A stretch of 64,000 nucleotides of DNA from Thermohalobaculum sp964576075 (GCA_964576075.1 CAZNTX010000007.1:10877-74876); one strand, 5' to 3'. Positions 16,639 through 27,946 are shown, counted from the first letter of the stretch. Notes: generated by a model from the sequence alone, not told the origin. Made by a program: numbers and translations.

Positions 16639-17865
16639 TCAGGCGAGGCGGGCGAGATCGGCCGCCGGGTCGGCCAGCGCGTCCGGGTCCGGCGCCTTGC
16701 CCGCCTCGAGCCAGCGCTTGCCGGTCATGTAGGCCTTGGGGTCGGAAATCGCGTCGACCGCGAGGAACTCGCGCCCGCGGAAATACCAGAAGGAGCGCCC
16801 GCCGGGCCGCGTGCCCGGGCGTTCGACCACCCGGTCGTGCCCGGTGCCGAGCCCCGCGATCTGCAGCCGCGCGTCGTATTGATCGGACCAGAACCAGGGA
16901 TGGGGGCGGTAGGGCGCGTCCGAGCCGAGGATGGCCGCCGCGGCATGGGCCGCCTGGTCGATCGCGTTCTGCACGCTCTCGAGGCGCAGGCGCCCGCCCT
17001 TCCAGGGGAAGCTCGCGCAGTCGCCGGCGGCGAAGATCGCGGGGTCCGACGTCCGGCAGGTGGCGTCCACCGCGATGCCGTTCTCGAGCGCGAGCCCCGC
17101 CGCCTCGGCGAGCGCGGTGTCGGGCTGGACCCCGATGCCGACGATCGCGGCGTCGATCTCGAGCGCCTCGCCGGTGGCCAGAACGGCGCGGGCGACCCGG
17201 CCGTCGGGCCCGGGCTCGAGCCGGTCGAGCCCGGTGCCCGTGCGGATCTCGACGCCGTGGCGCGCGTGGATCTCCGCCACCGCCGCGGCGGTCTCGGCGC
17301 AGGCGACGCGGGCGAGGATGCGCTCGGCGAGTTCGATCACGGTCACCCGGCAGCCGAGCGTCGCCGCGACCGCTGCGGCCTCGAGCCCGATATAGCCCCC
17401 GCCGACCACGAGGAGCCGCGCGTCCGCCCGGAGATCGGGGGCCATGCGGTCCACATCCGCGCGCGCCCGCACGACATGGACGCCCGGCAGCGCGCCGCCG
17501 AGCCGCTCGGGCAGCCGCCGGGGCAGGGCGCCCGTGGCGAGCGCGAGGGCGCCGTAGGGAAGGGTGCGCCCGTCGTCGAGGCGGACGCGGCGCGCGTCGC
17601 GGTCGATCGCGGTGGCGGCGGTGCCGGTGAGGAGGGCGATGTCCTGCTCGGCATAGAAGGCCGGGGGTTTGAGCGCGAGGCGCTCGGCGGACATCTCGCC
17701 GAGCAGGTATTTCTTGGAGAGCGGGGGGCGCTGATAGGGCGGGTCGGGCTCGCGCCCGACCAGGGTGACCGGGCCGCCATAGCCGCCCGCGCGCAGGCCG
17801 GCGGCGAGCGAGAGCCCCGCTTGCCCCGCGCCGAGGATCACCACGCTGTCGGGACGGCCGGCCAT
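16639..17865 (-). CDS. FAD-dependent ferredoxin/rhodocoxin-type reductase
   Basis: 408 residues. The FAD site ILGAGQAGLSLAAGLR is at the N-terminus, then PPYQRPPLSKKYL, the hallmark of ferredoxin reductases serving P450 or ring-hydroxylating oxygenases. VVGGGYIGLEAAAVAATLG binds NAD(P)H, and AAGDCASFP and HPWFWSDQY are family-typical. The electron path is NAD(P)H to FAD to a [2Fe-2S] ferredoxin. No ferredoxin, P450 or oxygenase gene is adjacent, so the partner is elsewhere. ATG 17865 follows AGGAGCGAG. The gene has no close same-strand neighbour upstream except clpA, 487 bp away. Confidence 0.93.
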   Translation of the reverse strand: MAGRPDSVVILGAGQAGLSLAAGLRAGGYGGPVTLVGREPDPPYQRPPLSKKYLLGEMSAERLALKPPAFYAEQDIALLTGTAATAIDRDARRVRLDDGRTLPYGALALATGALPRRLPERLGGALPGVHVVRARADVDRMAPDLRADARLLVVGGGYIGLEAAAVAATLGCRVTVIELAERILARVACAETAAAVAEIHARHGVEIRTGTGLDRLEPGPDGRVARAVLATGEALEIDAAIVGIGVQPDTALAEAAGLALENGIAVDATCRTSDPAIFAAGDCASFPWKGGRLRLESVQNAIDQAAHAAAAILGSDAPYRPHPWFWSDQYDARLQIAGLGTGHDRVVERPGTRPGGRSFWYFRGREFLAVDAISDPKAYMTGKRWLEAGKAPDPDALADPAADLARLA

Positions 17866-18042
17866 CTCGCTCCTCCATGCAGCACCCGGTCCCTCTCGCG
17901 CGGGCGCGCGCGGCGGTCAAGCCCCGGCCGCGCGCGGCCTGCGGGACGACGCGTCACGGGGCGGCGGCAGGGCCCCGCACGGCGGCGGGCTCGCCGGGCG
18001 GCAGGGGCGGCGCGCCCGAGGCCCGCCCGGCGCCCCGGGCCC

Positions 18043-18137
18043 GGCCCGGCGCGGCCCGAGGCCCCGCCCACCCCGGCAGTCGTCGCCGCCCGCGGCGGCG
18101 TCCGGGCTCCCCCACAGGCCTCGGGCCGCGCCGGGCC
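18043..18137. repeat. Intergenic palindrome, family II, copy 1
   Basis: Perfect 21-nt arms at 18043-18063 and 18117-18137 flank a 53-nt loop. Read on the minus strand, the loop begins TGTGGGGG and ends GGGTGGGCGG, as does the 52-nt loop of the palindrome at 37132-37233, while most of the stem sequence differs. The inner stem end (GAGGCC/GGCCTC) is also shared. Confidence 0.75.
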
Positions 18138-18292
18138 TCGCGGACAGGAAGACGGGGGGCGGGCGGCGCGAGGGGGGATCGTGGAGGTCGGAGGCGTGTC
18201 GGCCGCGCGCCGGGGGGCGGACTGGCAGTCGGGCGTCAAAGGGACGGACGGCGGCTGGCCGCAGCAGAGGAGGGGGTTGGATCACCGGCGCG

Positions 18293-18318
18293 GCGGGCCT
18301 TCCGAAGGGAAGGCCCGC
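18293..18318 (-). terminator. Hairpin downstream of clpA
   Basis: An 11-bp perfect stem (GCGGGCCTTCC pairing with GGAAGGCCCGC) with a GAAG loop, 35 nt beyond the clpA stop. No long U-run follows on the minus strand, so termination strength is uncertain. Confidence 0.65.
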
Positions 18319-18352
18319 GGCGGTGTCGAGGCAGGGGCGCGCGCCCCTGGGC

Positions 18353-20674
<2,322 letters not shown>

Positions 20675-20923
20675 CGCGAACTCCTTCTCGGCTTGGGGCG
20701 GCCCTCGCGAGGGCCAAGGCACCGGCCTAGCCAACCGGCGGTCATTTTAACTTTGGGGTTGTGTGCCCGGCGATCAAGCAGAACTTTGGCCGAGGACAGG
20801 TTGCCATCGCGTGAGCCTGGGCGCGTCGGGCTCGCGGGCCGGCGCAAACAGGGCGAGGCGGCGCGGAAAGCGCGCGCGCGGCGCGGGACGTCGCGGAGCG
20901 GGTCGGCGGGGTGGGCGCCGGCC

Positions 20924-21295
20924 TCACTCCTTCTCCATCGTGCACTGCAACGGATGCTGGTTCGACCGCGCGCAATCCATCACCTGCGTCACCTTGGTTT
21001 CGGCGACTTCGTAGGGGTAGATGCCCACCACGGCGACGCCGCGGTTGTGCACCGTCATCATGATGTCGAAGGCGCGGGCGTGATCGAGGTTGAAGAACCG
21101 CTCGAGCACGTAGACGACGAACTCCATCGGCGTGTAGTCGTCGTTCAGCAACAAGACCTTGTAGAGCGAGGGCCGCTTGGTCTGCTGCCTGGTCTTGACG
21201 GCGATGCCGCTGTCGCGGTCGCCATCGTCCTCCCCCTCGCCGGGGCCGGAGGACCGTGTCGCGATCGGGAATGCAACAAGCGCTGTCTCGGTCAT
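20924..21295 (-). CDS. clpS: ATP-dependent Clp protease adaptor ClpS
   Basis: 123 residues. The core YKVLLLNDDYTPMEFVVYVLERFF, followed by a TVHNRGVAVVGIYPYEVAETKV segment, contains the N-degron pocket residues (Asn-Asp-Asp and Met of the family signature). The N-terminal about 40 residues are an acidic, flexible extension, as usual for ClpS, where it enters the ClpA pore. It lies upstream of clpA on the same strand; the 249-bp gap suggests clpA also has its own promoter. The C-terminal ARSNQHPLQCTMEKE is family-typical. Confidence 0.97.
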   Translation of the reverse strand: MTETALVAFPIATRSSGPGEGEDDGDRDSGIAVKTRQQTKRPSLYKVLLLNDDYTPMEFVVYVLERFFNLDHARAFDIMMTVHNRGVAVVGIYPYEVAETKVTQVMDCARSNQHPLQCTMEKE

Positions 21296-21351
21296 GCCTC
21301 GCTCTCGCAGCCACCGTCTCGGCGCAAGATATATCGAGGCATCGCCATGAG

Positions 21352-21375
21352 AAAAGGGGGCCGGAGCCCCCTTTT
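21352..21375 (-). terminator. Rho-independent terminator of the phasin gene
   Basis: On the minus strand GGGGGC and GCCCCC pair around a TCCG tetraloop and are followed by CCTTTT-type U residues. The full stem is AAAAGGGGGC with GCCCCCTTTT. It lies 28 nt beyond the phasin stop and before the clpS start, so it isolates the two transcripts. This is the clearest intrinsic terminator in the window. Confidence 0.85.
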
Positions 21376-21402
21376 CCGCCTGTCGCGCTCGCGGCGGTCG
21401 GA

Positions 21403-21834
21403 TCAGACCGCCTGCGCCTTCATCATGTCGCTCGCGGCGGTGAAGCGCTCGTTGATCGGCTCGAAGATCTCCTGGCCGGCGCTCGTCATCATCTCGTTGA
21501 GCTTCGTCGCCTCGGCCATGAACGCCTCCATCGAGGTCTTGGCATAGGCGGTCTGCTTCTCGAAGAGCTCGGTCACCGACTTCGCCTCGGTCATGTCCTT
21601 GGCGGCGGCGAGACCGTCCTCGTAGGCCTTCTTCGTATAGGCGGCGATCTCGGCGTTCATCTCCTCGGCGGCCTTCGCGGCGCGCTTCGAGGAGGCGACC
21701 ATCGCGTCCATGTTGTGGCGGCCGAAGGCGGCGACGTCTTCCATCGACTTGGTCATCTTTTCGACGGAGTTCTCCATCGTCTTCTGCGCCTCGGCGGTGA
21801 ACTCCTCGACGGTCTTGGTGGCATCGGTGTCCAT
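21403..21834 (-). CDS. Phasin family protein (PHA granule-associated)
   Basis: 143 residues from ATG 21834 (MDTDATKTVEEFTAEAQ), chosen because AGAGGA precedes it; a longer in-frame version would use the operator region as coding sequence. The protein is almost wholly amphipathic helix with frequent Met, Ala and Lys, and carries the phasin-2 pattern (DVAAFGRHNMDAMVASSKRAAKAAEEMNAE, given in part as AAFGRHNMDAMVASSKRAAK). Phasins coat polyhydroxyalkanoate granules and regulate their size. It has its own strong terminator, and upstream TGC-rich repeats suggest control by a PhaR-type repressor. Confidence 0.9.
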   Translation of the reverse strand: MDTDATKTVEEFTAEAQKTMENSVEKMTKSMEDVAAFGRHNMDAMVASSKRAAKAAEEMNAEIAAYTKKAYEDGLAAAKDMTEAKSVTELFEKQTAYAKTSMEAFMAEATKLNEMMTSAGQEIFEPINERFTAASDMMKAQAV

Positions 21835-21919
21835 GATCGGTCCTCTCTCCTGGTCCGTTCGGGCGATCAGGCGCCTGCCTTGCCCGGTCAACTCTGTGAC
21901 CCGAAGATGGGGATTTTGC

Positions 21920-21950
21920 TGCACTGCGTCAAGAGATTTTTTGCAGTGCA
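21920..21950 (-). promoter_or_regulatory. TGC-rich inverted repeat upstream of the phasin gene
   Basis: TGCACTGC (21920-21927) and its complement GCAGTGCA (21943-21950) are separated by 15 nt containing a T-run, about 90-115 nt upstream of the phasin start. TGC-rich repeats of this kind are known targets of the phasin repressor PhaR in Rhodobacterales. Assignment to PhaR is inference, as no phaR gene is in the window. Confidence 0.5.
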
Positions 21951-22089
21951 CCATGGGGCGGCGCTTGACGGCTTCTTAACGATTCTCAAACCATAAAGCC
22001 TGTGCTAAGGTTGTCGGACAGGCAGGACCAGCCGGGCCAGAGACCCGGGGCGAGCGCGAGACCCGCGAAGATCGGGCGAAGAGGCGAAC

Positions 22090-23490
22090 ATGATGTGGCA
22101 GGTGCGGCGGGCCTTCGGCGCCCTCGTCTTGACGATTTCCCTACTCCTCGCGGCGGCGCCGGGGGCCGAGGCGGCGCCCTACGCGGCCATCGTGATGGAC
22201 ATGCGCACCGGCGAGGTGGTGCATTCCCGCGGCGCGGACCGGCGCCAGCACCCCGCGTCGCTCACCAAGATGATGACGATCTATCTCACCCTCGAGGCGC
22301 TCGAGACCGGCCAGCTCGACCTCGACCAGAAGGTCCGGGTCAGCCGCAAGGCCGCGCGCCAGCCGCCCTCCAAGCTCGGCCTGCGGCCGGGGCAGCGCGT
22401 CACCGTCCGCAGCCTCCTGCGCGCGACGGCCATCAAGTCCGCCAACGACGCCGCCATGGTCCTCGCCGAGGCGATCGGCGGCAGCCAGCGCAGCTTCGCC
22501 CGCCTGATGACGGACAAGGCGCGCGAGCTCGGGATGGCCAGCACCACCTTCAAGAACCCCCACGGGCTCACCCAGCGCGGCCATCTCTCCACGGCGCGCG
22601 ACATGGCGCGCCTCGCCCGCGCCCTCTATTTCGACTTCCCGGAATACTACAACCTCTTCGGGCGCAAGGTGGCCCGCGCCGCGGGCAAGCGGGTCTACAC
22701 GACGAACCGTCTGCTCTCCACCTATCGCGGCGCCGAAGGGATGAAGACCGGCTACACCCGCGCCGCCGGCTACAATCTCGCCGCGAGCGCCAAGCGCGGG
22801 GAGCGCCGGGTCATCGCCGTGCTGATGGGCGGCAAGACCTCGCGCTGGCGCAATGCGCGGATGGCGAAGCTCCTCGATATGGGCTTCGCGCGCACGCCGG
22901 CGCGGGCGGCCGAAATCCCGCCCGCGCGGGCCGGCACCGCGGTCGCCGCGGCGCCGCTCCCGCCGCCGCGCCCGGGCACCAAGGCCACCGGCCTCGCCGC
23001 CATCGGCGCCGCCCTCGCGAGCCCCGCCGCCGCCGCGGTGCACGATCCGGGCAGCCGTTTCGCGCCCCTCTATGCCGAGCTGCCGAAGGCCCGCCCTGGC
23101 TCCGCGCGCGGGGCCAAGGGCGCGCGAAGCGCGGGCTCCCTCGTGCCCCTGCCGGCCGGGCGCGCTGCGGCCCGCGGGCTCGCCGCGCTCCCGGGCAGCG
23201 GCGTCCCGATCCCCGCCGAGCGGCCCGACGAGGCGCTCGAGCCGACGGGATGGGAGGTCCAGGTCGGGGCCTTCCGCGACCGCGAGAGCGCGGAGCGCCG
23301 GCTCGAGTCGCTCCGCCTCGGGGATCTGCCGATGCTCTCGCGCGGCGCCTCGCGCGTCGCCACCCGCTCGCGGGCCGGCCGGTCGATGTATCTCGTGCGC
23401 TTCCACGGGCTCGAGGCCGCCGAGGCCCGCGCCGCCTGCGCTCGGCTCAAGCGTGCGGGCCGCGACTGCCTCGCCCTCGCCCCCCGCTGA
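22090..23490 (+). CDS. D-alanyl-D-alanine carboxypeptidase with C-terminal SPOR domain
   Basis: 466 residues. A signal peptide (residues 1 to about 28, ending AEA-AP) exports it to the periplasm. The penicillin-binding motifs are complete: SLTK (S57, K60), SAN (117-119) and KTG (219-221), followed by RVIAVLMGGKTSRWRNARM. An Ala/Pro-rich linker (about 270-385) leads to a SPOR domain (GWEVQVGAFRDRESAERRL onwards) that binds denuded glycan at division sites. It trims the terminal D-Ala from peptidoglycan stem peptides. This fusion is common in alphaproteobacteria. It is divergent from the phasin gene. A hairpin follows the stop. Confidence 0.94.
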   Translation: MMWQVRRAFGALVLTISLLLAAAPGAEAAPYAAIVMDMRTGEVVHSRGADRRQHPASLTKMMTIYLTLEALETGQLDLDQKVRVSRKAARQPPSKLGLRPGQRVTVRSLLRATAIKSANDAAMVLAEAIGGSQRSFARLMTDKARELGMASTTFKNPHGLTQRGHLSTARDMARLARALYFDFPEYYNLFGRKVARAAGKRVYTTNRLLSTYRGAEGMKTGYTRAAGYNLAASAKRGERRVIAVLMGGKTSRWRNARMAKLLDMGFARTPARAAEIPPARAGTAVAAAPLPPPRPGTKATGLAAIGAALASPAAAAVHDPGSRFAPLYAELPKARPGSARGAKGARSAGSLVPLPAGRAAARGLAALPGSGVPIPAERPDEALEPTGWEVQVGAFRDRESAERRLESLRLGDLPMLSRGASRVATRSRAGRSMYLVRFHGLEAAEARAACARLKRAGRDCLALAPR

Positions 23491-23542
23491 CCCGGCCGGG
23501 ACGGGGCGACGACGGGATCGGGCCGGGCGCGCGGTCTCCGCC

Positions 23543-23567
23543 GCCGGGGCCCGCCAGAGGCCCCGGC
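23543..23567 (+). terminator. Hairpin after the carboxypeptidase gene
   Basis: A 9-bp perfect stem GCCGGGGCC/GGCCCCGGC with a 7-nt loop, about 53 nt past the stop. No U-run follows, so it is a possible terminator only. Confidence 0.45.
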
Positions 23568-23592
23568 CCGGCGCGATCCGCCCGAGCCGGGC

Positions 23593-23620
23593 CTGACAGC
23601 TGCGGGCCGAGCGCTACGTT
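23593..23620 (+). promoter_or_regulatory. Candidate sigma-70 promoter of the RND operon
   Basis: CTGACA (23593-23598), a 16-nt spacer and TACGTT (23615-23620), 20 nt before the adaptor start. The spacing is acceptable and the -35 box is one base from TTGACA. This is a visual match only. Confidence 0.4.
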
Positions 23621-23640
23621 CTGCGCGGAAGGAGGCCGTC

Positions 23641-24759
23641 ATGGCATCGCCCGCACCTGTCTGGCTGCAGACGACGTTTGCGCTCGCCCTCGTCGCGGGC
23701 GGCGCCATCGCCTGGCTCGAGCGCGACGCGCTGAGCGCCGCGATCGGCCGCGCCCCCGCTGCGGCGGAGACGGCGGACGCCGCCGATCCCGGCGTGCCCA
23801 TCGTCGCGGCCGCGGTTGAACCGGTGCGCGACGATGCCGCGCTGCGCGTCGCCGGCAGCGCCCACGCCGCCCGCTCCGTCACGCTGCGGCCCGAGACCGG
23901 CGGGAAGGTGGCCGAGATCGCGATCGCCGCCAATCGCCGCTTCTCCGAGGGGGAGGTGCTCCTCCGCCTCGAGGACACCGACGAGCGCCTCGCCCTCGCC
24001 CTCGCCGAGGCCCGCCTCGCGGAGGCAGAGCGCACCCTCGGCCGGCAGGAGGCGCTGCGCAGCCGCGGCACCGTTTCGGAGACCGCGCTCTCCGATGCGC
24101 AGACCGCGCGCGACATCGCCGCCATCGCGCGCGACCGCGCCGCCGCCGCGCTCGACGACCGGACGCTCGAGGCCCCCTTCGACGGTGTCACCGGCATCGC
24201 GCAGGTCGAGCGGGGGGACTGGATCGACACCGACACCGCCATCGCGAGCTTCGACGACCGGTCGCGGCTGCTCGTCGAGTTCGCGCTGCCCGAGCGCTGG
24301 CTGCCGCGCCTCGAGATCGGTCAGACCGTCGGGCTCGAGACGCCGGGCCATGCGGGCGAGGCCCTCGCGGGCCGCATCGCCGAGATCGACAGCCGGGTCG
24401 ATCCGGCCACGCGCACCGCCCGCGTCCGCGCCGAGCTCGACAATTCGGACGACGCGCTGCGCCCCGGCCTCTCCTTCACCGTCACGCTGGAGCTTCCCGG
24501 CGAGCCATACCCGGCCGTGCCCGCCCTCGCCCTGCAGTTCGAGCGGGGGGGCTCCTATGTGTGGCGGGTCTCCTCGGGGCGGGCGGAGAAGGTCTCGGTC
24601 CGCGTGGTGCGCCGGCGCGCCGGGCGGATCCTGGTCGACGGCCCGCTCGCGGCGGGCGATCGCGTGGCCGTCGAGGGCGTGCAGCGGCTGCGCCCGGGGC
24701 GGAAGATCCGCGGTGTCGAGGAGGCGCCCGCCGCCCTCGCCCAAGGCGGCGGCGCGTGA
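23641..24759 (+). CDS. RND efflux periplasmic adaptor (membrane fusion protein)
   Basis: 372 residues, with an N-terminal membrane anchor (WLQTTFALALVAGGAIAWL) and no lipobox. Lipoyl halves are visible as VTLRPETGGKVAEIAIAANRRFSEGEVLLRLED and LEAPFDGVTGIAQVERGDWID, with an alpha-hairpin between them (ALAEARLAEAERTLGRQEAL). They are followed by the beta-barrel and the membrane-proximal domain. It links the inner-membrane pump encoded next to an outer-membrane channel. The RND gene starts within its stop codon (GTGA overlap). A GGAGG site precedes ATG 23641. The substrate is unknown. Confidence 0.93.
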   Translation: MASPAPVWLQTTFALALVAGGAIAWLERDALSAAIGRAPAAAETADAADPGVPIVAAAVEPVRDDAALRVAGSAHAARSVTLRPETGGKVAEIAIAANRRFSEGEVLLRLEDTDERLALALAEARLAEAERTLGRQEALRSRGTVSETALSDAQTARDIAAIARDRAAAALDDRTLEAPFDGVTGIAQVERGDWIDTDTAIASFDDRSRLLVEFALPERWLPRLEIGQTVGLETPGHAGEALAGRIAEIDSRVDPATRTARVRAELDNSDDALRPGLSFTVTLELPGEPYPAVPALALQFERGGSYVWRVSSGRAEKVSVRVVRRRAGRILVDGPLAAGDRVAVEGVQRLRPGRKIRGVEEAPAALAQGGGA

Positions 24760-27700
24760 GCGGGCAGGGCGGCAGCGGCGGGCTCGCCGGGCTCTCGATC
24801 CGCCGGCCCTGGCTCGCCGTGGTGCTCAACCTCCTCGTCGTCATCGCCGGGATCGCGGCGATCCTCGGCGCCGAGGTCCGGGAGCTGCCGAATATCGACC
24901 GCCCCGTCGTCACCGTCCGCGCGCTCTATCCCGGCGCCTCGCCGACCACCGTCGACGCCGAGGTGACCCGCGTCGTGGAGGGGGCGGCGGCCCGCGTCAC
25001 GGGCGTCGTCGCCGTGCGCTCCTCCTCCGAGGAGGGCAATTTCCGGATGCGGGTGGAGTTCCGCCCCGATGTGGAGCTCGCCGACGCCGCCTCCGATCTG
25101 CGCGAGGCGGTGAGCCGGATCACCCGCGACCTGCCGGACGGGGTCGAGGACCTGACCGTCGTGAAGTCCGACGCCGATGCGGACCCGGTCGTGCGCCTCG
25201 CCGCCTGGAGCGGGGCGCTCGACGCCGCAGAGCTCACCCGCCGGCTCGAGGACGACGTGCTGCCGGAGCTCACCGGCATCGCCGGCGTCGCCGAGGCGCA
25301 GCTCGACGGGGCGCGCGAGCGGGTGGTGCGGGTCGATCTCCTGCCGGAGCGGCTCGCGGCCTACGGGCTCTCGGTGGCCGAAGTCGCGGCGGTGGTGCGC
25401 GCGGCGCAGTTCGACGTCCCCGTCGGCAGCTTCGAGGCCGGGCCGCAGGAGATCCTCGTGCGCGCCGACGCGACCGTCACAGAGCCAGAGGCGATCGAGG
25501 CGCTGAAGCTGCGCGCCCCGGTGCGCCTCGGCGATGTCGCCGCCGTCTCGATCATGCCGCGCGAGCCCGAGGAGATCGTGCGGGTGAACGGCCGCGAGGT
25601 GATCGGGATCGAGATCGTCCGCCAGGCCAAGGCCAACGCTGTGGCGATCTCGGAGGGCGTGGAGCGCGCCGTCGCGCGGATCGAGACGCGCTTTCCCGAT
25701 ATGGAGATCGCCACCGTCGAGGACGGCGCGGTCTTCATCGAGAGCGCGATCGCGGAGGTGCTGACCTCGCTCGCGGTGGCGCTTCTCATCGTGGTGGCGG
25801 TGATCTGGGTGTTCCTCGGCAGCTTCGGCGCGACGCTCGTGCCCGCGGTCGCGATCCCGGTGGCGCTCGTGGGCTCTGTCGCCGGCATTTGGGCGCTCGG
25901 CTTCTCGATCAACCTCGTGACGCTCCTCGCCCTCGTGCTCGCCACCGGGCTCGTGGTGGACGACGCCATCGTCGTGCTCGAGAACATCCAGAGGAAGCGC
26001 CGGGAGATGGGCCCGCGCGCCGCGGCGCTGATCGGCACGCGGGAGGTGGTCTTCGCGGTCCTCGCCACCACGGCGACGCTGATCGCGGTCTTCGTGCCGA
26101 TCTCCTTCCTGCCCTCGGAGGCGGGGCGGCTCTTCCGGGAGTTCGGCTTCGTGCTGGCGATCACGGTGGGGCTCTCCTCCTTCGTGGCGCTCACGCTCGC
26201 GCCGATGATCGCGGCAAGGCTCCCGGATCTCGGGGGGCGGCCGCCGGCGGTGCTGCGCGGGCTCGGCTGGGTGGCGGCGCGGGCCTATGGCGGGGCGATG
26301 CGCGCGGTCCTCTGGGTGCCGCTCGCGGTGCTGACGCTCGCGGCGATGGGCGCGGCCCTCGCCGCCGTCCTCTACGCCGATCTCGGGCAGGAACTCGTCC
26401 CCCCCGAGGACCGCGGCCGCGTCGCCGTCAGCCTGCAGGGGCCGGACGGGACGGGGCTCGACTACACCGACGAACAGGTCGAGCGGGTCGAGGCGCTCTT
26501 CGCCCCCTGGATCGCGGAGGGGGTCGGGCAGGAGCTCGTCTCCATCACCGGGCGGTGGGATCTCAACCGCGGCTGGATCACCATGGACCTCGCCGACTGG
26601 GAGGAGCGCGAGATCGCCCAGTCCGAGATCGAGGCGGACATCGCCGAGGGGCTCGACGACATCGCCGGCGCCCGCGCCCGCATCCGCCGGGGCAACACGC
26701 TGGGCCTGCGCGGCGGCGACGGCGGGCTCGAGATCGCGATCACCGGGCCGGACTATCCGACCATCGCCGAGGCCGCCTTCGCCTTCGCCCGCACGCTCGA
26801 GGCGGAGATGCCGGAGCTCGAGAGCGTGCGCGTGCAGTATCAGGCGACGCAGCCGCAGCTCTCCATCGGGATCGACCGGGCCGCGGCGGCGGAGCTCGAC
26901 GTCCCCGTCGAGGCGATCTCGCAGACGCTGAAGCCGCTGGTCGACGAGGACGAGGTGGCCGAGCTCACCATCGGCGACACCGCGGCGCCGGTGCTCCTGC
27001 GCGCCGTGGCGGGCGCGGTCGAGGCGCCGTCGGACCTGCTCGATCTCACCGTGCGCGCCCGCTCCGGCGCCCTCGTCCCGCTCTCCCAGCTCGTGAGCTT
27101 CGAGGAGGCGGGCGTCGCCGCCGAGCTCGACCGCCACGCCCAGCGCCGCGCGGTGGAGATCGACGCGGGGCTCCCGCCGGAGCTCGCCCTCGCCGAGGCG
27201 GTGGAGCGGGTCCGCGCCCTCGCCCAGGAGCGGCTGCCCGAGGGGACGGGGCTTCTCCTCCTCGGCGAGGCGGCGAGCCTCGAGGAGACCTCCTCGGCGG
27301 TGGCGGCGACCTATGTGATCGCGCTCCTCGTCGTCTTTCTGGTGCTCGTCGCGCAGTTTGAAGGGCTGACCAGCGCGCTCATCGTGATGGTGACGGTGCC
27401 CTTCGGCGTCGCCGCCGCGGTGGCCGCGCTCTGGCTGACGGGGACGACGCTCAACATCTACAGCCAGATCGGCGTGCTCATGCTGATCGGGATCATGGCG
27501 AAGAACGGGATCCTGCTCGTCGAATTCGCCGATCAGATGCGCGACCGGGGCCATCCCGCGCACGAGGCCGCCCGCCTCGCCGCCGAGATCCGCCTCCGCC
27601 CGATCGCGATGACGCTCGCCTCCACGGTGCTCGCCGCCCTCCCGCTCGTGCTCGGCTCCGGGGCGGGGGCGGAGGCGCGCGCGGCGATCGGCTGGGTGAT

Positions 27701-27848
27701 CTTCGGCGGGCTCGGGATCGCCGCGGCGGTGACGCTCTTCGTCACGCCCGCGGTCTATGCGCTGCTCGCGCCGCTCTCCCGCCCGCGGGCGGCCGAGTCG
27801 GCGGCGCTCGAGGCCGAACTCGCCGCCCTCGGCCGCCCGGCGGAGTGA
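24756..27848 (+). CDS. RND efflux transporter permease (HAE1-like)
   Basis: 1030 residues from GTG 24756, overlapping the adaptor stop by 4 nt; an in-frame extension to the left lies inside the adaptor gene. The layout is the normal 12-helix RND permease: TM1 near residue 20 (PWLAVVLNLLVVIAGIAAIL), a porter domain, helices 2-6 with VVDDAIVVLENIQRK carrying the proton-relay aspartates, the second porter domain, and helices 8-12 (QIGVLMLIGIMAKNGILLVEFA). NIDRPVVTVRALYPGASP is typical of multidrug HAE1 pumps. It exports lipophilic compounds by proton antiport. No outer-membrane channel gene follows. Confidence 0.95.
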   Translation: MSGQGGSGGLAGLSIRRPWLAVVLNLLVVIAGIAAILGAEVRELPNIDRPVVTVRALYPGASPTTVDAEVTRVVEGAAARVTGVVAVRSSSEEGNFRMRVEFRPDVELADAASDLREAVSRITRDLPDGVEDLTVVKSDADADPVVRLAAWSGALDAAELTRRLEDDVLPELTGIAGVAEAQLDGARERVVRVDLLPERLAAYGLSVAEVAAVVRAAQFDVPVGSFEAGPQEILVRADATVTEPEAIEALKLRAPVRLGDVAAVSIMPREPEEIVRVNGREVIGIEIVRQAKANAVAISEGVERAVARIETRFPDMEIATVEDGAVFIESAIAEVLTSLAVALLIVVAVIWVFLGSFGATLVPAVAIPVALVGSVAGIWALGFSINLVTLLALVLATGLVVDDAIVVLENIQRKRREMGPRAAALIGTREVVFAVLATTATLIAVFVPISFLPSEAGRLFREFGFVLAITVGLSSFVALTLAPMIAARLPDLGGRPPAVLRGLGWVAARAYGGAMRAVLWVPLAVLTLAAMGAALAAVLYADLGQELVPPEDRGRVAVSLQGPDGTGLDYTDEQVERVEALFAPWIAEGVGQELVSITGRWDLNRGWITMDLADWEEREIAQSEIEADIAEGLDDIAGARARIRRGNTLGLRGGDGGLEIAITGPDYPTIAEAAFAFARTLEAEMPELESVRVQYQATQPQLSIGIDRAAAAELDVPVEAISQTLKPLVDEDEVAELTIGDTAAPVLLRAVAGAVEAPSDLLDLTVRARSGALVPLSQLVSFEEAGVAAELDRHAQRRAVEIDAGLPPELALAEAVERVRALAQERLPEGTGLLLLGEAASLEETSSAVAATYVIALLVVFLVLVAQFEGLTSALIVMVTVPFGVAAAVAALWLTGTTLNIYSQIGVLMLIGIMAKNGILLVEFADQMRDRGHPAHEAARLAAEIRLRPIAMTLASTVLAALPLVLGSGAGAEARAAIGWVIFGGLGIAAAVTLFVTPAVYALLAPLSRPRAAESAALEAELAALGRPAE

Positions 27849-27881
27849 CGCCGCGCCCCCTTTCCACTCTTCGCGATTTCG

Positions 27882-27910
27882 TTGCCAACTTGCGAAAACT
27901 CGTGTAGAAT
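27882..27910 (+). promoter_or_regulatory. Sigma-70-type promoter of the autotransporter gene
   Basis: TTGCCA (27882-27887), a 17-nt spacer and TAGAAT (27905-27910) lie in a short A+T-rich island (27870-27930) that contrasts with the surrounding sequence. The start codon is 36 nt downstream. It is the best -35/-10 match in the window. Confidence 0.65.
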
Positions 27911-27946
27911 TATCTAATAAGATTGTTGTTCCGGGGGGAACCAGAC

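Larger units (their letters stand above)
17866..18352. other. 487-bp gap without a supported gene
   Basis: Extremely G+C-rich sequence between clpA (3' end) and the ferredoxin reductase start. It holds the family II palindrome at 18043-18137, a short palindrome GGCCGCGCGCGGCC near 17926 and the clpA terminator hairpin at 18293-18318. Open frames here lack credible starts and family signals. The promoter for the ferredoxin reductase should lie at the left end, but I cannot point to one. Confidence 0.6.

Noticed and set aside
18275..18286. GGTTGGATCACC, identical to the 3' end region of 16S rRNA
   Set aside because: Similarity stops on both sides after about 12 nt; there is no preceding 16S helix sequence and no anti-Shine-Dalgarno CCTCC after it. 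Chance match.
20741..20800. Heat-shock (sigma-32) promoter for clpA
   Set aside because: CTTGAT and an A+T-rich TTAAAA are present on the minus strand, but the spacing (about 20 nt) and -10 sequence do not fit the heat-shock consensus.
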